From assembly GCF_002879865.1 (NCBI RefSeq), contig NZ_PNXY01000007.1:1-64000 (forward strand): DNA of 64,000 bases, given 5' to 3'. How positions within the stretch are numbered: position 1 is the first letter of the stretch; each line of letters starts with the position of its first letter. A program made the translations under genes and the position numbers. The DNA is from Paraburkholderia rhynchosiae (GTDB lineage Bacteria > Pseudomonadota > Gammaproteobacteria > Burkholderiales > Burkholderiaceae). The notes beneath the pieces are model-generated. The model was given only the letters and a program-made list of their open reading frames with translations. It searched no databases and had not been told where the DNA came from. Below are positions 26,664 to 34,123 of the stretch, in pieces.

Positions 26664-28877
26664 TCACGGAGCATGAGGCTTCGTGGTAATCGGCGCGAAG
26701 TCGGCAACGATGTGCTCGCGACCGTATTTCGCGCCGATTTGCGCGAGTCGCGTGTCGAGTGCGCGCAGATAATCGGCGCGCGATTCCGCTTCGGGACGCG
26801 GCTTGTCGAATAGCGGCGCGGGTGTGATCAACAGCACGACCATTTCGGAACCGAACGGCTTTGAAATGACCCAGTCGCCCGCGCTGCCGATCGTCGCCGA
26901 GTAGTGCGGCGGCGCCTGGTTGTCCTTCGCGCGCGGGCTCGGCACCATGTGAACGACATTGCCGTCGAGCTGATAGTAGTCGAGGTTCACATACGAGTCG
27001 TAACCTGGCGTGCTCACGTCGACAACCAGTGGATCGCCTTCGCTCAATTGACCGGTCGGTGGCCGCACATGCAGGCCCGCGATGTGACCGGCTTGCCAGT
27101 TCTGCGTCCAGTACGGCGCAAGCGCCTTGACGGTGTCACATTTGTCGTCGGCAAGCGCTTCGACGTCGAGCTTCAGCGCATCCACGCCGGGCAGCGCAGT
27201 CAAGCCATCCTTTAGACGCGCGGCGCCATAGCGTTGTGAGACGTAGCCGCGCACTGTCAACGTATGGTCTTGTGCCGAAGCGGATAGCGCCGAACAGGGC
27301 ACTTGCGCGAGCATCGGCATGACGGCGGCGAGTGTTAGTGCGGGCTTCGGTGCGGGCGGCGGTGCCGGCTTCGGTGCGGGCGGTGCTGCTGGTGTTGATG
27401 CAGTCGTTGATGGACTCGTTGGCGCATTCGTTGATGCGCTAGTTGACGCATCGGTTGACGGGCTCGTTGACGCGACACCCGGCGTTGCCACCGCTGCACT
27501 CCCCTGCGCGGACAACGACGCCCCCCGATCCACGCGCCCCTGCGACGCGTCTGCGCCCGACTGCGCTTCGCTCTGACGGTTCGGCGCCGCCCTCCACGCG
27601 AACACGCCGACCGTAGCGGCGCAGATCACCGCAAAGCCAGCCAGCCCCACCTTCGCCAACGTCCCCGACTTCTCCGCGCGCGCTTCGTTGTCGAACTCGG
27701 CGATGAAACGCGTGACGCTCGGCATGCGCGTCGCGCGGTCGAATGAAAGCGTGGCCCGCAATGCGCGCCACTGCCTTGCATCGAGATTCGGCGGCCGTTG
27801 CGGCTTGTATTCCCCATTGCGCGCCTGCGTCGCCGACAAACGGTCGAACGGATGATGCCCGGTCAACAGCTCATACGTGATGCAGCCGAGCGCATAGATA
27901 TCGTCACGAGGATCGGGCTCGCGATGCTCGATCATCTCCGGGCTCGCATATGCGGGCGTCAATGCGCCGAGGCTGCCGGGATCGAAGACGGTCGCATCGC
28001 TCTCTTCCTCCGGCCGCTGAAACACGCGGGCAATGCCGAAGTCGATCACTTTGACTTCGGCATTCGTCGTGAGAAAGACGTTGGCGGGTTTGAAGTCGCA
28101 GTGCACGAAGCCGCGTTCATGCGCATACGCGAGCGCGTTGCACATGCCGCGCACGATCGGCAGCGCCGCGCGCACCGGCATACCCTGATAGCCGGGCGTG
28201 CGCAGTAACTGGCTGAGCGGCTTGCCCGACAGATACTCCATCGTCAGATAGACGATAGGCCCGTCCCGGTCGAAGTCGTACACCGTGATGATGTTGCGAT
28301 GCGCGAGCACCTGCGCCTTGCGCGCCTCGCGCTGCAACGCGACCAGCGAATTCGGATTGCCGCGGAACTGGACGTTGAGAACCTTGATCGCCAGATACGG
28401 CTTTCTGTCCGACGCCTCGAGCTTGCGCAGATCGAGCGCCTTATAGACGGTGCCCATTCCGCCCACGCCGAGGCACTCTTCGAGCACGAAGCGGTTGTTC
28501 AGCGTATCGCCGGTGCCTTTGATCTGCTCGTGTCCCGGCGTGCCCGTGGCAAACGACGCGCTAGACGCGCTTGTCGGGCTGCTTCCGCGCGCCGAACCCG
28601 CTGAGCCTACCGAAGGAATCTCCACCGTGGTCTGTATGCCGGTTTCCTCGCCGCCCGCCGCCACGTTGGACACGCGCAACTGCTCGATACGCCGCCGCAC
28701 TTCGACGTAAAGATCTTCGGGCAGCGGCGCTTTACGATGCGCGGCGCCGAGCATATCCAGCAGCTGCGTGGGACCGAGGCCTTCGGTCACCAACGTGCTG
28801 TCCAGTTGAGCGACGAACTCGTCACGAGACAGCTCGCCGTTCTGGAAGTCGTGAATTACACGCGCAAGGCTAGCCAT
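26664..28877 (-). CDS. Transmembrane Ser/Thr protein kinase with periplasmic DUF4384-like domain
   Basis: 737 aa. An N-terminal helical region (1-70) and Ser/Thr-rich linker precede the Hanks-type kinase (about 130-395): Gly loop G-V-G-G-M-G-T-V (137-144), A-I-K165, catalytic loop H259-C-D261-F-K-P-A-N, D279-F-G, A-S-P-E. The usual HRD is H-C-D, so it is a non-RD kinase. A TM helix lies at about 408-428, then a Pro/Ser/Thr/Ala linker (about 430-510). The C-terminal periplasmic part has a BON-like stretch and a DUF4384-like domain (G-D-P-L-V-V-D-V...Y-V-N-L-D-Y-Y). Likely phosphorylates the FHA system and is countered by the PP2C. Confidence 0.9.
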   Translation of the reverse strand: MASLARVIHDFQNGELSRDEFVAQLDSTLVTEGLGPTQLLDMLGAAHRKAPLPEDLYVEVRRRIEQLRVSNVAAGGEETGIQTTVEIPSVGSAGSARGSSPTSASSASFATGTPGHEQIKGTGDTLNNRFVLEECLGVGGMGTVYKALDLRKLEASDRKPYLAIKVLNVQFRGNPNSLVALQREARKAQVLAHRNIITVYDFDRDGPIVYLTMEYLSGKPLSQLLRTPGYQGMPVRAALPIVRGMCNALAYAHERGFVHCDFKPANVFLTTNAEVKVIDFGIARVFQRPEEESDATVFDPGSLGALTPAYASPEMIEHREPDPRDDIYALGCITYELLTGHHPFDRLSATQARNGEYKPQRPPNLDARQWRALRATLSFDRATRMPSVTRFIAEFDNEARAEKSGTLAKVGLAGFAVICAATVGVFAWRAAPNRQSEAQSGADASQGRVDRGASLSAQGSAAVATPGVASTSPSTDASTSASTNAPTSPSTTASTPAAPPAPKPAPPPAPKPALTLAAVMPMLAQVPCSALSASAQDHTLTVRGYVSQRYGAARLKDGLTALPGVDALKLDVEALADDKCDTVKALAPYWTQNWQAGHIAGLHVRPPTGQLSEGDPLVVDVSTPGYDSYVNLDYYQLDGNVVHMVPSPRAKDNQAPPHYSATIGSAGDWVISKPFGSEMVVLLITPAPLFDKPRPEAESRADYLRALDTRLAQIGAKYGREHIVADFAPITTKPHAP

Positions 28878-29292
28878 TTGTGCGAAACGCCGCCGTTGCC
28901 GTAGATCCCGATCGCGTGCGATCGAGGCTCGTCCGGCCGATAGGAGAACTGTCGTAACCAGTTACATTTGCCGCTTCGATACTAGCTCCAGGCCTGCCCT
29001 TTCGCAAACCAGGATTGCCCCGCGCGGCACTTGAGCTGCGAATGTCGCGCGAGATCCAACAGAAGACGATGCGTTGTCGGGCAAACGCCACCACTCGCGG
29101 CCCGCTCGTTGGTGGCAAGGCGCAGCTGCCAACCTGGCTTTGCAGCGCGCAAGCCTTTCCCAGCAGGCCCCCAAAACTTTTATTAGGAACCTTGAATAAA
29201 TCTGGCACAGGCCGTGCATTAGTGACACTCCAGCAGACAAGTTGCTCGGACCGACGTACAAAACCGCAACCCTCCCTTTCCGGAGATTTAGC
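28878..29292. other. Divergent intergenic region kinase/peptide 3, 415 bp
   Basis: Contains the sigma-54 promoter of peptide 3 (29203-29218) and an inverted GTTGG (29108-29112)/CCAAC (29129-29133) pair about 75-95 bp upstream of it. A long minus-strand frame here is a shadow. Confidence 0.5.
29203..29218 (+). promoter_or_regulatory. Sigma-54 promoter for peptide 3
   Basis: TGGCACAGGCCGTGCA: perfect TGGCAC, TGCA at -12, 10-nt GG-GC spacing. The distance to the ATG equals that of peptide 2, and the intervening leader shares the block AGCAGACAAGTTGC. Confidence 0.87.
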
Positions 29293-29565
29293 ATGAACAC
29301 GCTGATGATCAAAGACCTGTCCATCACCGAACAACTCGACAGCAATGCCATGAGCGCCGTGCGCGGCGGCTTTGGCCCGTCCATGTCGTACTACAACTTC
29401 AGCCCGATCTATGCGCCCGACTACAGCAAGAAGGTCAACGCCACGCAGTTGATCGGCAACGAACTGAACATTCAGAATGTCAACGGCAACAACATTGCGT
29501 TCGCAGCCGGGATCAGCTCGACGATCAACCCGTCGATCACGTCGAGCAACAACATCCGCGTGTGA
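29293..29565 (+). CDS. GG-leader peptide 3
   Basis: 90 aa from the ATG at 29293, with GGAGAT upstream. The 26-residue leader ends A-M-S-A-V-R-G-G. The 64-residue product begins F-G-P-S-M-S-Y-Y and parallels peptide 2: K-K-V-N-A-T-Q-L-I, N-I-Q-N-V-N-G-N-N-I-A-F, ending T-S-S-N-N-I. No Cys, few charges, Asn-rich. A recent paralogue of peptide 2 in opposite orientation 6.3 kb away. Confidence 0.9.
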   Translation: MNTLMIKDLSITEQLDSNAMSAVRGGFGPSMSYYNFSPIYAPDYSKKVNATQLIGNELNIQNVNGNNIAFAAGISSTINPSITSSNNIRV

Positions 29566-29653
29566 GGTGCGGTGAAGCGAAGCGGCCGCTTTCTCGAGCC
29601 ACTTCGCCTCGCGCCAATCGCCCTCTTTTTCCGCGGACCTGTGGAGCAACATC

Positions 29654-29791
29654 ATGTCATCTCTCGTGATTCGCAATCTTTCCCGCGCCCGAGAGCTCGA
29701 CCGCCGTGCGATGTCGGCCGTGTCCGGCGGCACGGGCAGCGGCGGCCCTGGCGTGCCGTCGCTGTGCGACCGCAACGTTGCCGCTGTTTGA
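29654..29791 (+). CDS. GG-leader peptide 4 (very short)
   Basis: 45 aa, easily missed. The leader (…V-I-R-N-L-S-R-A-R-E-L-D-R-R-A-M-S-A-V-S-G-G) clearly matches the family. The product would be only 19 residues (T-G-S-G-G-P-G-V-P-S-L-C-D-R...), Gly-rich with a single Cys. It begins 88 nt after peptide 3 and is probably co-transcribed. The single Cys is unique in the set and could allow dimerisation or modification. Confidence 0.75.
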   Translation: MSSLVIRNLSRARELDRRAMSAVSGGTGSGGPGVPSLCDRNVAAV

Positions 29792-29797
29792 CGGCGC

Positions 29798-29830
29798 GCA
29801 GTAGCGAAGGACCGGGGGCTTTCCTACTGC
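29798..29830 (+). terminator. Hairpin after peptide 4
   Basis: GCAGTAG (29798-29804) and CTACTGC (29824-29830) pair, with a further AAG/CTT inside. It starts 6 nt after the stop and is followed by a pyrimidine-rich stretch. It probably ends the peptide 3-4 transcript at least in part. Confidence 0.5.
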
Positions 29831-29974
29831 CGTCTTCTCATATCGGGCAGGCAGGTTGAAAACAGATTTCCTATACTCATAGTGCGACGAGACCTCAGCA
29901 CACTGGACAACACCCGCGAGCGGAGACCGGAGCATCGCGCCGGCCGACCGCCCCGCTTCTTCGGCGAACTCACC

Positions 29975-30193
29975 ATGGCCAAGCTTCTCATCAAAGACCT
30001 CAAGGACAGCGTCGACCTCGACCGCCAGGCAATGGCCGCCATTGTCGGCGGCGCACGCATTGGCGCGCGGCTGAGCAGCGCCACGCCGCTGGTGCCGGCT
30101 TCGGCGCGCGTCGTCGAATATCCGCCCGGCTTTCCGGCAGCGCATCAGACAATCGTCAACGTTGCCGCGAGACGCAATCCACGGCGCGGCTAG
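29975..30193 (+). CDS. GG-leader peptide 5
   Basis: 72 aa from the ATG at 29975. The leader I-K-D-L-K-D-S-V-D-L-D-R-Q-A-M-A-A-I-V-G-G fits the family. The 46-residue product is basic (ending R-R-N-P-R-R-G) with Pro-rich middle (Y-P-P-G-F-P). No clear sigma-54 promoter is seen directly upstream; it may be read through from peptide 3 or have its own promoter. The ribosome-binding site is weak. Confidence 0.72.
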   Translation: MAKLLIKDLKDSVDLDRQAMAAIVGGARIGARLSSATPLVPASARVVEYPPGFPAAHQTIVNVAARRNPRRG

Positions 30194-30560
30194 ATTGGCA
30201 TTCACAGCATGAGTGAAGCGGCATGCGTCATCGACGTGTGCCGCTTTTGCTTCGTTCGCGTGGCGCGTAACGTGCCCCGCGTTGAGCGACGGGCTGGACC
30301 ATGCATTCAGCTCCGCACGAAGCCTGCTCGTTGGCCAACAGTCCCGGCGCGATTGGTGGGCTTCGTCCGCACACTTCGCTTCCCTCTTTCGTTCGCTGCA
30401 GTTCGCTTTTTGGCGCGCTGCGGCGCCGGTCCTTGCCTGGACTTGCGTTGCCGGTTGCAATGAACCTTGTTCGTGTATCGCGCGCAAATTGGCATAGCCC
30501 TTGCAGAAATCGAAGTGAGCATCGCACTGTGCTCGCCCGACCACTTCAAGGAGTATCGCC
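30194..30560. other. Intergenic, 367 bp, with sigma-54 promoter
   Basis: Only the sigma-54 promoter at 30490-30505 is recognisable; GTTGGCCAAC, a compact version of the GTTGG/CCAAC motif, is near 30331-30340. Open frames here lack homology. Confidence 0.45.
30490..30505 (+). promoter_or_regulatory. Sigma-54 promoter for peptide 6
   Basis: TGGCATAGCCCTTGCA, identical to the peptide 1 promoter but for one base, and the preceding CGCGCAAAT is the same in both. -12 to ATG is 56 nt. Confidence 0.8.
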
Positions 30561-30767
30561 ATGAAATCCACCGTCATCGTCAAAGACCTGCCTCGCTCCG
30601 CCGACCCCACCCATGACGAAGCCACGTTGAACGCCGAGCAGATGAAGCTCGTGCGCGGCGGCCGTTCCGTCGTCGTCACCGTCGATGGCGGCGCTCCTGG
30701 GCACGTCGACGACTTCTCGATCAACACCGCCATTTTCGAAGGCCGCATTAAGGGCAGCTATTTGTAG
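30561..30767 (+). CDS. GG-leader peptide 6
   Basis: 68 aa, with AAGGAG before the ATG. The leader is longer (34 residues) but keeps V-x-V-K-D-L and ends Q-M-K-L-V-R-G-G. The 34-residue product (R-S-V-V-V-T-V-D-G-G...I-K-G-S-Y-L) is short and free of Cys. It has its own sigma-54 promoter and a hairpin downstream. Confidence 0.78.
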   Translation: MKSTVIVKDLPRSADPTHDEATLNAEQMKLVRGGRSVVVTVDGGAPGHVDDFSINTAIFEGRIKGSYL

Positions 30768-30803
30768 GACGCTCGAGATGCCCGTAATTGGAAACACGCC
30801 GCG

Positions 30804-30824
30804 CCTCGCCGCTTGCCGGCGAGG
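30804..30824 (+). terminator. Hairpin after peptide 6
   Basis: CCTCGCCG (30804-30811) and CGGCGAGG (30817-30824), perfect 8 bp with a 5-nt loop, lie 37 nt after the stop; no strong T-run follows. Confidence 0.5.
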
Positions 30825-30864
30825 TGCGGCCGTTCCATTGCCGCCGTGAATTCGCGCTTGCGTT

Positions 30865-30909
30865 CTGTATCGGTCGATATATAATTCGTTTCTATATCGA
30901 CTGATACAG
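30865..30909. promoter_or_regulatory. TetR operator (long palindrome)
   Basis: Arms CTGTATCGGTCGATATA (30865-30881) and TATATCGACTGATACAG (30893-30909) match as inverted repeats at 16 of 17 positions. Each arm holds a TATC-N4-GATA element, 27 bp apart. It ends 32 nt before the tetR start, so it is very likely the autoregulatory operator for the TetR-MFS operon. Confidence 0.75.
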
Positions 30910-30941
30910 AACCGTCGACGGCGACGGTAAGGACATTCATC

Positions 30942-31556
30942 ATGGCGCGACCCCGTGGATTCGATGAGCAAGAGGTGCTTGAAGCAGCCAGCGCGACGTT
31001 CTGGCTCAAGGGCTACGAGGCGACTTCCACACGCGACCTGGTCAGATCGACCGGCCTCACGCAGCCGAGCCTCTATAACGCATTCGGCGACAAGCGCGGC
31101 CTCTATCTGCGTGCGCTCGAGCATTACCTCGACTGCTCGCTGCGTGAGCGCATGAGGCGGCTGGAGACTGCTCTGCCGCCCTCGCAAGCCATTACCGGTT
31201 TCTTCGACGAGACCATCGAGCGGTCCGTCTCCGATCCGCAGAAGCGCGGTTGCATGCTGGTCAACTCGGCGCTCGAAATTTCATCGGACGACGAAGCATT
31301 TCGCACGCTGGTTGCCACCGAGATGGACGAGATTCGCGCCTTCTTCCATCGCTGCCTCGTCGCCGCACAGCAGAGCGGCGCGATTGCCGCAACCGTGTCA
31401 GCCGACGACGCCGCCACTCATCTGCTTGCTACCGTGCTCGGCATGCGCGTTCTCGCGCGCGTCGATCCGCAGCGTGCCGTGCTGACGAGCGCGGCCGCGA
31501 CGCCTCTTGCGCTACTCGGCTTGCCTGCGTTATCGGCGAAATCCGGCGACGTCTGA
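30942..31556 (+). CDS. TetR-family repressor
   Basis: 204 aa. The N-terminal HTH runs A-R-P-R-G-F-D-E...A-T-F-W-L-K-G-Y-E-A-T-S-T-R-D-L-V...G-L-T-Q-P-S-L-Y-N-A-F-G-D-K-R, followed by an all-helical ligand domain with C-terminal TetR_C features (G-C-M-L-V-N-S-A). It should bind the palindrome directly upstream. The MFS transporter 86 bp downstream on the same strand is the likely target. Confidence 0.9.
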   Translation: MARPRGFDEQEVLEAASATFWLKGYEATSTRDLVRSTGLTQPSLYNAFGDKRGLYLRALEHYLDCSLRERMRRLETALPPSQAITGFFDETIERSVSDPQKRGCMLVNSALEISSDDEAFRTLVATEMDEIRAFFHRCLVAAQQSGAIAATVSADDAATHLLATVLGMRVLARVDPQRAVLTSAAATPLALLGLPALSAKSGDV

Positions 31557-31642
31557 GCGGCGCGCCTAACGAGGCGCACTCTTCGCATTCTCACCGACAT
31601 CCGGCACATCCGTTAAACACGTTCGCCGGCAAAGGAATCGTC

Positions 31643-32872
31643 ATGTCTACAGCCCCCTCATTAAACTCCACGGGCTCCACAACGCTCGATGCCCGCGCGC
31701 TCTATGCGACGCTCGCCGGATTGTGCGGCAGCCTCGTCGCGATCGGTCTAGCACGCTTTGCTTATACGCCGCTGATTCCGTCGCTGATCGAGGCGCACTG
31801 GTTCACGTCGTCGCAAGCCGTTACGCTCGGCGCGGCGAATTTTGCCGGCTATCTGATCGGCGCGTTGATCGGCCGCCCGCTTGCATCGGCATTGTCGAAT
31901 CGAAGCGCGTTGCGCATGCTGATGGCCGTTGTGACCGCCGCCTTCTTCGCCTGCGCTTATCCGCTTTCGGTGAGCTGGTTCTTTGCGTGGCGATTGCTAT
32001 CGGGTATTTCGGGCGGCGCGATCATGGTGCTCGTGGCGACGTCGATTCTTCCGCACATTCCCGCGCCGCGTCGCGGCTTTGTCAGTGGCATGATCTTTCT
32101 TGGACTTGGACTCGGTATCGCGGCGTCCGGCACGCTGATTCCCGAACTGCTGCACTTCGGCCTGAAAAGCACTTGGCTCGGCCTCGGCGCCGTCGCGTTC
32201 CTGCTGACTATGGTGAGCTGGTTCGGCTGGCCTTCGACGAATCCGCCCGCACCCGCCGCGGCAGTGGGTCAACATCATGCACCGCGAACCAACAATCTTG
32301 CGCTGCGTGTGCTGTATGCGCAGTACGCGGCAAATGCACTGGGACTCGTGCCGGCAATGATGCTGCTCGTCGATTACGTGGCGCGTGGTCTCGGCCGGGG
32401 CGCAGCAATCGGCGCGGACTACTGGGTGCTGTATGGGCTCGCTGCAATCACAGGACCGGTGATCGCGGGCAACGTCGCGGATCGTATCGGTTTCGGCAAG
32501 GCTTATCGCGTTGGATTGCTGCTGCAAGCAGCGGCCGTTGCAATGCTCGCACTTTCGGGCAACGCATGGGTGGTGGCTTTATCGACGGTTATTCTCGGCA
32601 TCTTTACGCCCGGCATCGTGCCGCTCGCGCTCGGCCGCATTCATGAACTCGTGCCGCACGATCACACTGAACAGCGAGCCGCATGGAGCCGCGCGACGAC
32701 AGCCTTCGCGCTCTTCCAGGCAGTGGCCGGCTATGGATACTCGTATCTGTTCTCGCACTCGCATAACAACTATGCACTGATTTTTATCTGCGGCGCTGCG
32801 GCGCTTGCCGCTGCATTCGTTGCGGATCTTGTTGTTTCGCGGATCGGTACTGCTCGCCCTGTGGCGAAATAA
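31643..32872 (+). CDS. MFS transporter, YbfB/YjiJ-like
   Basis: 409 aa from the ATG at 31643 (AAAGGA upstream); the frame is open further back to 31250 inside tetR, but without homology. Twelve TM helices are predicted by eye. The early motif G-L-A-R-F-A-Y-T-P-L-I-P is typical of the YbfB/YjiJ group. Probably an exporter induced when TetR releases its operator; the substrate is unknown. Confidence 0.85.
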   Translation: MSTAPSLNSTGSTTLDARALYATLAGLCGSLVAIGLARFAYTPLIPSLIEAHWFTSSQAVTLGAANFAGYLIGALIGRPLASALSNRSALRMLMAVVTAAFFACAYPLSVSWFFAWRLLSGISGGAIMVLVATSILPHIPAPRRGFVSGMIFLGLGLGIAASGTLIPELLHFGLKSTWLGLGAVAFLLTMVSWFGWPSTNPPAPAAAVGQHHAPRTNNLALRVLYAQYAANALGLVPAMMLLVDYVARGLGRGAAIGADYWVLYGLAAITGPVIAGNVADRIGFGKAYRVGLLLQAAAVAMLALSGNAWVVALSTVILGIFTPGIVPLALGRIHELVPHDHTEQRAAWSRATTAFALFQAVAGYGYSYLFSHSHNNYALIFICGAAALAAAFVADLVVSRIGTARPVAK

Positions 32873-33022
32873 GCGCTCCCAGGTTCGAACAGTCCCGCTA
32901 CCGATCTTGCGTGCTGGGCATGCGGCTTGCTGCTTCAGATCGCGACGCTGCCTTGCCTCTCGTACGCCTTCCCGCGTGCAAGTCGCTTCAAGGTCGCGCT
33001 ATCAACCAAGCGGAGGTCATAC

Positions 33023-33178
33023 ATGTTGGGAACTATTCTTCTGGTTGTGCTGATTCTTCTCCTTATCGGCGCGCTGCCCACGTGGCCGCATAGCCGTTCC
33101 TGGGGTTATGCGCCGACAGGTGGTCTCGGCGTCGTGCTGATCGTGGTGATCGTGCTGCTTATCGCCGGCGTGATATAG
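33023..33178 (+). CDS. DUF3309 small membrane protein
   Basis: 51 aa. Two hydrophobic helices flank P-T-W-P-H-S-R-S-W-G-Y-x-P, the DUF3309 signature. CGGAGGT precedes the ATG. Such proteins are often stress-induced small membrane proteins; exact role unknown. Confidence 0.88.
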   Translation: MLGTILLVVLILLLIGALPTWPHSRSWGYAPTGGLGVVLIVVIVLLIAGVI

Positions 33179-33322
33179 CCATAGCCATGTCGTGAAGCAT
33201 TCACATCAGTAAGTCGCTATGAGTCCAGCCGCCGGATACCGATGCAGTGAACTGCTCGTCTATCCGGCGGTCTTGCTATGTGGATGCCAAATCGATTCGT
33301 TGTTCGACGCCGAGGGATTGCA

Positions 33323-34123
33323 ATGGAAAAGTTACTCGCCGGTCAGATCGCGCTGGTGACGGGCGCAAGTTCCGGCATTGGCTATGGCGTTGCAAAGGCG
33401 CTTGCCGATGCGGGCGCCTCTGTCGTGCTCAACTATCATTCGCATGCCGAATCGGCACAGAAACTCGCCGACGAAATCACCAGGTCAGGCGGCGCCGCGA
33501 TTGCGGTTAAGGCCGATGTCTCGAGCCCCGCTGATATCGATGCGATGTTCGATGCGTGCGTCGCGCGCTTCGGTACCGTAGATATCGTCGTGGCGAATTC
33601 CGGTTTGCAGAAAGACAGCGCTTTCGCCGATATGACGCTGGACGATTGGCAAATAGTGTTGGCCACTAATCTGACGGGCCAGTTCCTCACCGCACAAGCA
33701 GCCGTAAAAGAGTTCCGCCGGCGCGGGTCACGCCCGGTATCGAAAGCGCTCGGCAAGATTATCTGCATGAGTTCGGTACATGAAGTCATTCCGTGGGCGG
33801 GACATGTCAACTACACCGCTTCGAAGGGCGGCGTTCAGATGTTCATGAAGTCTCTTGCGCAAGAGGTTGCGCCGGAACGCATTCGCGTCAATTCGATTGC
33901 ACCCGGCGCGATTCGCACGCGGATCAATCACGACGCGTGGGACACGAGCGACGCGCAGCGGAAGCTGTTGCAACTGATTCCCTACGGCCGCGTGGGCGAA
34001 GTCGAGGACATCGGCAAGGCCGCTGTTTGGCTCGCATCGGATGAAAGCGACTACGTCGTGGGCACCACGTTGTTTGTCGACGGCGGCATGACGCTGTATC
34101 CGGGATTCGTCGGCAACGGTTAG
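33323..34123 (+). CDS. SDR-family oxidoreductase (glucose 1-dehydrogenase-like)
   Basis: 266 aa from the ATG at 33323. It has a Rossmann start T-G-A-S-S-G-I-G, N-S-G (variant of NAG), Ser in S-S-V-H, catalytic Y-T-A-S-K, and the family end V-V-G-T-T-L-F-V-D-G-G-M-T-L-Y-P-G-F. It reduces or oxidises a sugar or polyol with NAD(P). It faces the acid-sugar operon tail to tail, overlapping the kinase gene by 4 bp, so a role in the same pathway is possible. Confidence 0.88.
   Translation: MEKLLAGQIALVTGASSGIGYGVAKALADAGASVVLNYHSHAESAQKLADEITRSGGAAIAVKADVSSPADIDAMFDACVARFGTVDIVVANSGLQKDSAFADMTLDDWQIVLATNLTGQFLTAQAAVKEFRRRGSRPVSKALGKIICMSSVHEVIPWAGHVNYTASKGGVQMFMKSLAQEVAPERIRVNSIAPGAIRTRINHDAWDTSDAQRKLLQLIPYGRVGEVEDIGKAAVWLASDESDYVVGTTLFVDGGMTLYPGFVGNG

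Noticed and set aside
29025..29040. Another sigma-54-like element (CGGCACTTGAGCTGCG)
   Set aside because: Spacing fits, but it is about 250 bp from the next gene and a better element lies much closer at 29203.
28870..29775. 301-codon open frame on the minus strand
   Set aside because: Lies antisense to peptides 3 and 4; no family resemblance; explained by high GC and codon bias of the opposite strand.
29657..30748. 363-codon open frame on the minus strand
   Set aside because: Antisense to peptides 4-6, whose leaders are clearly conserved on the plus strand.
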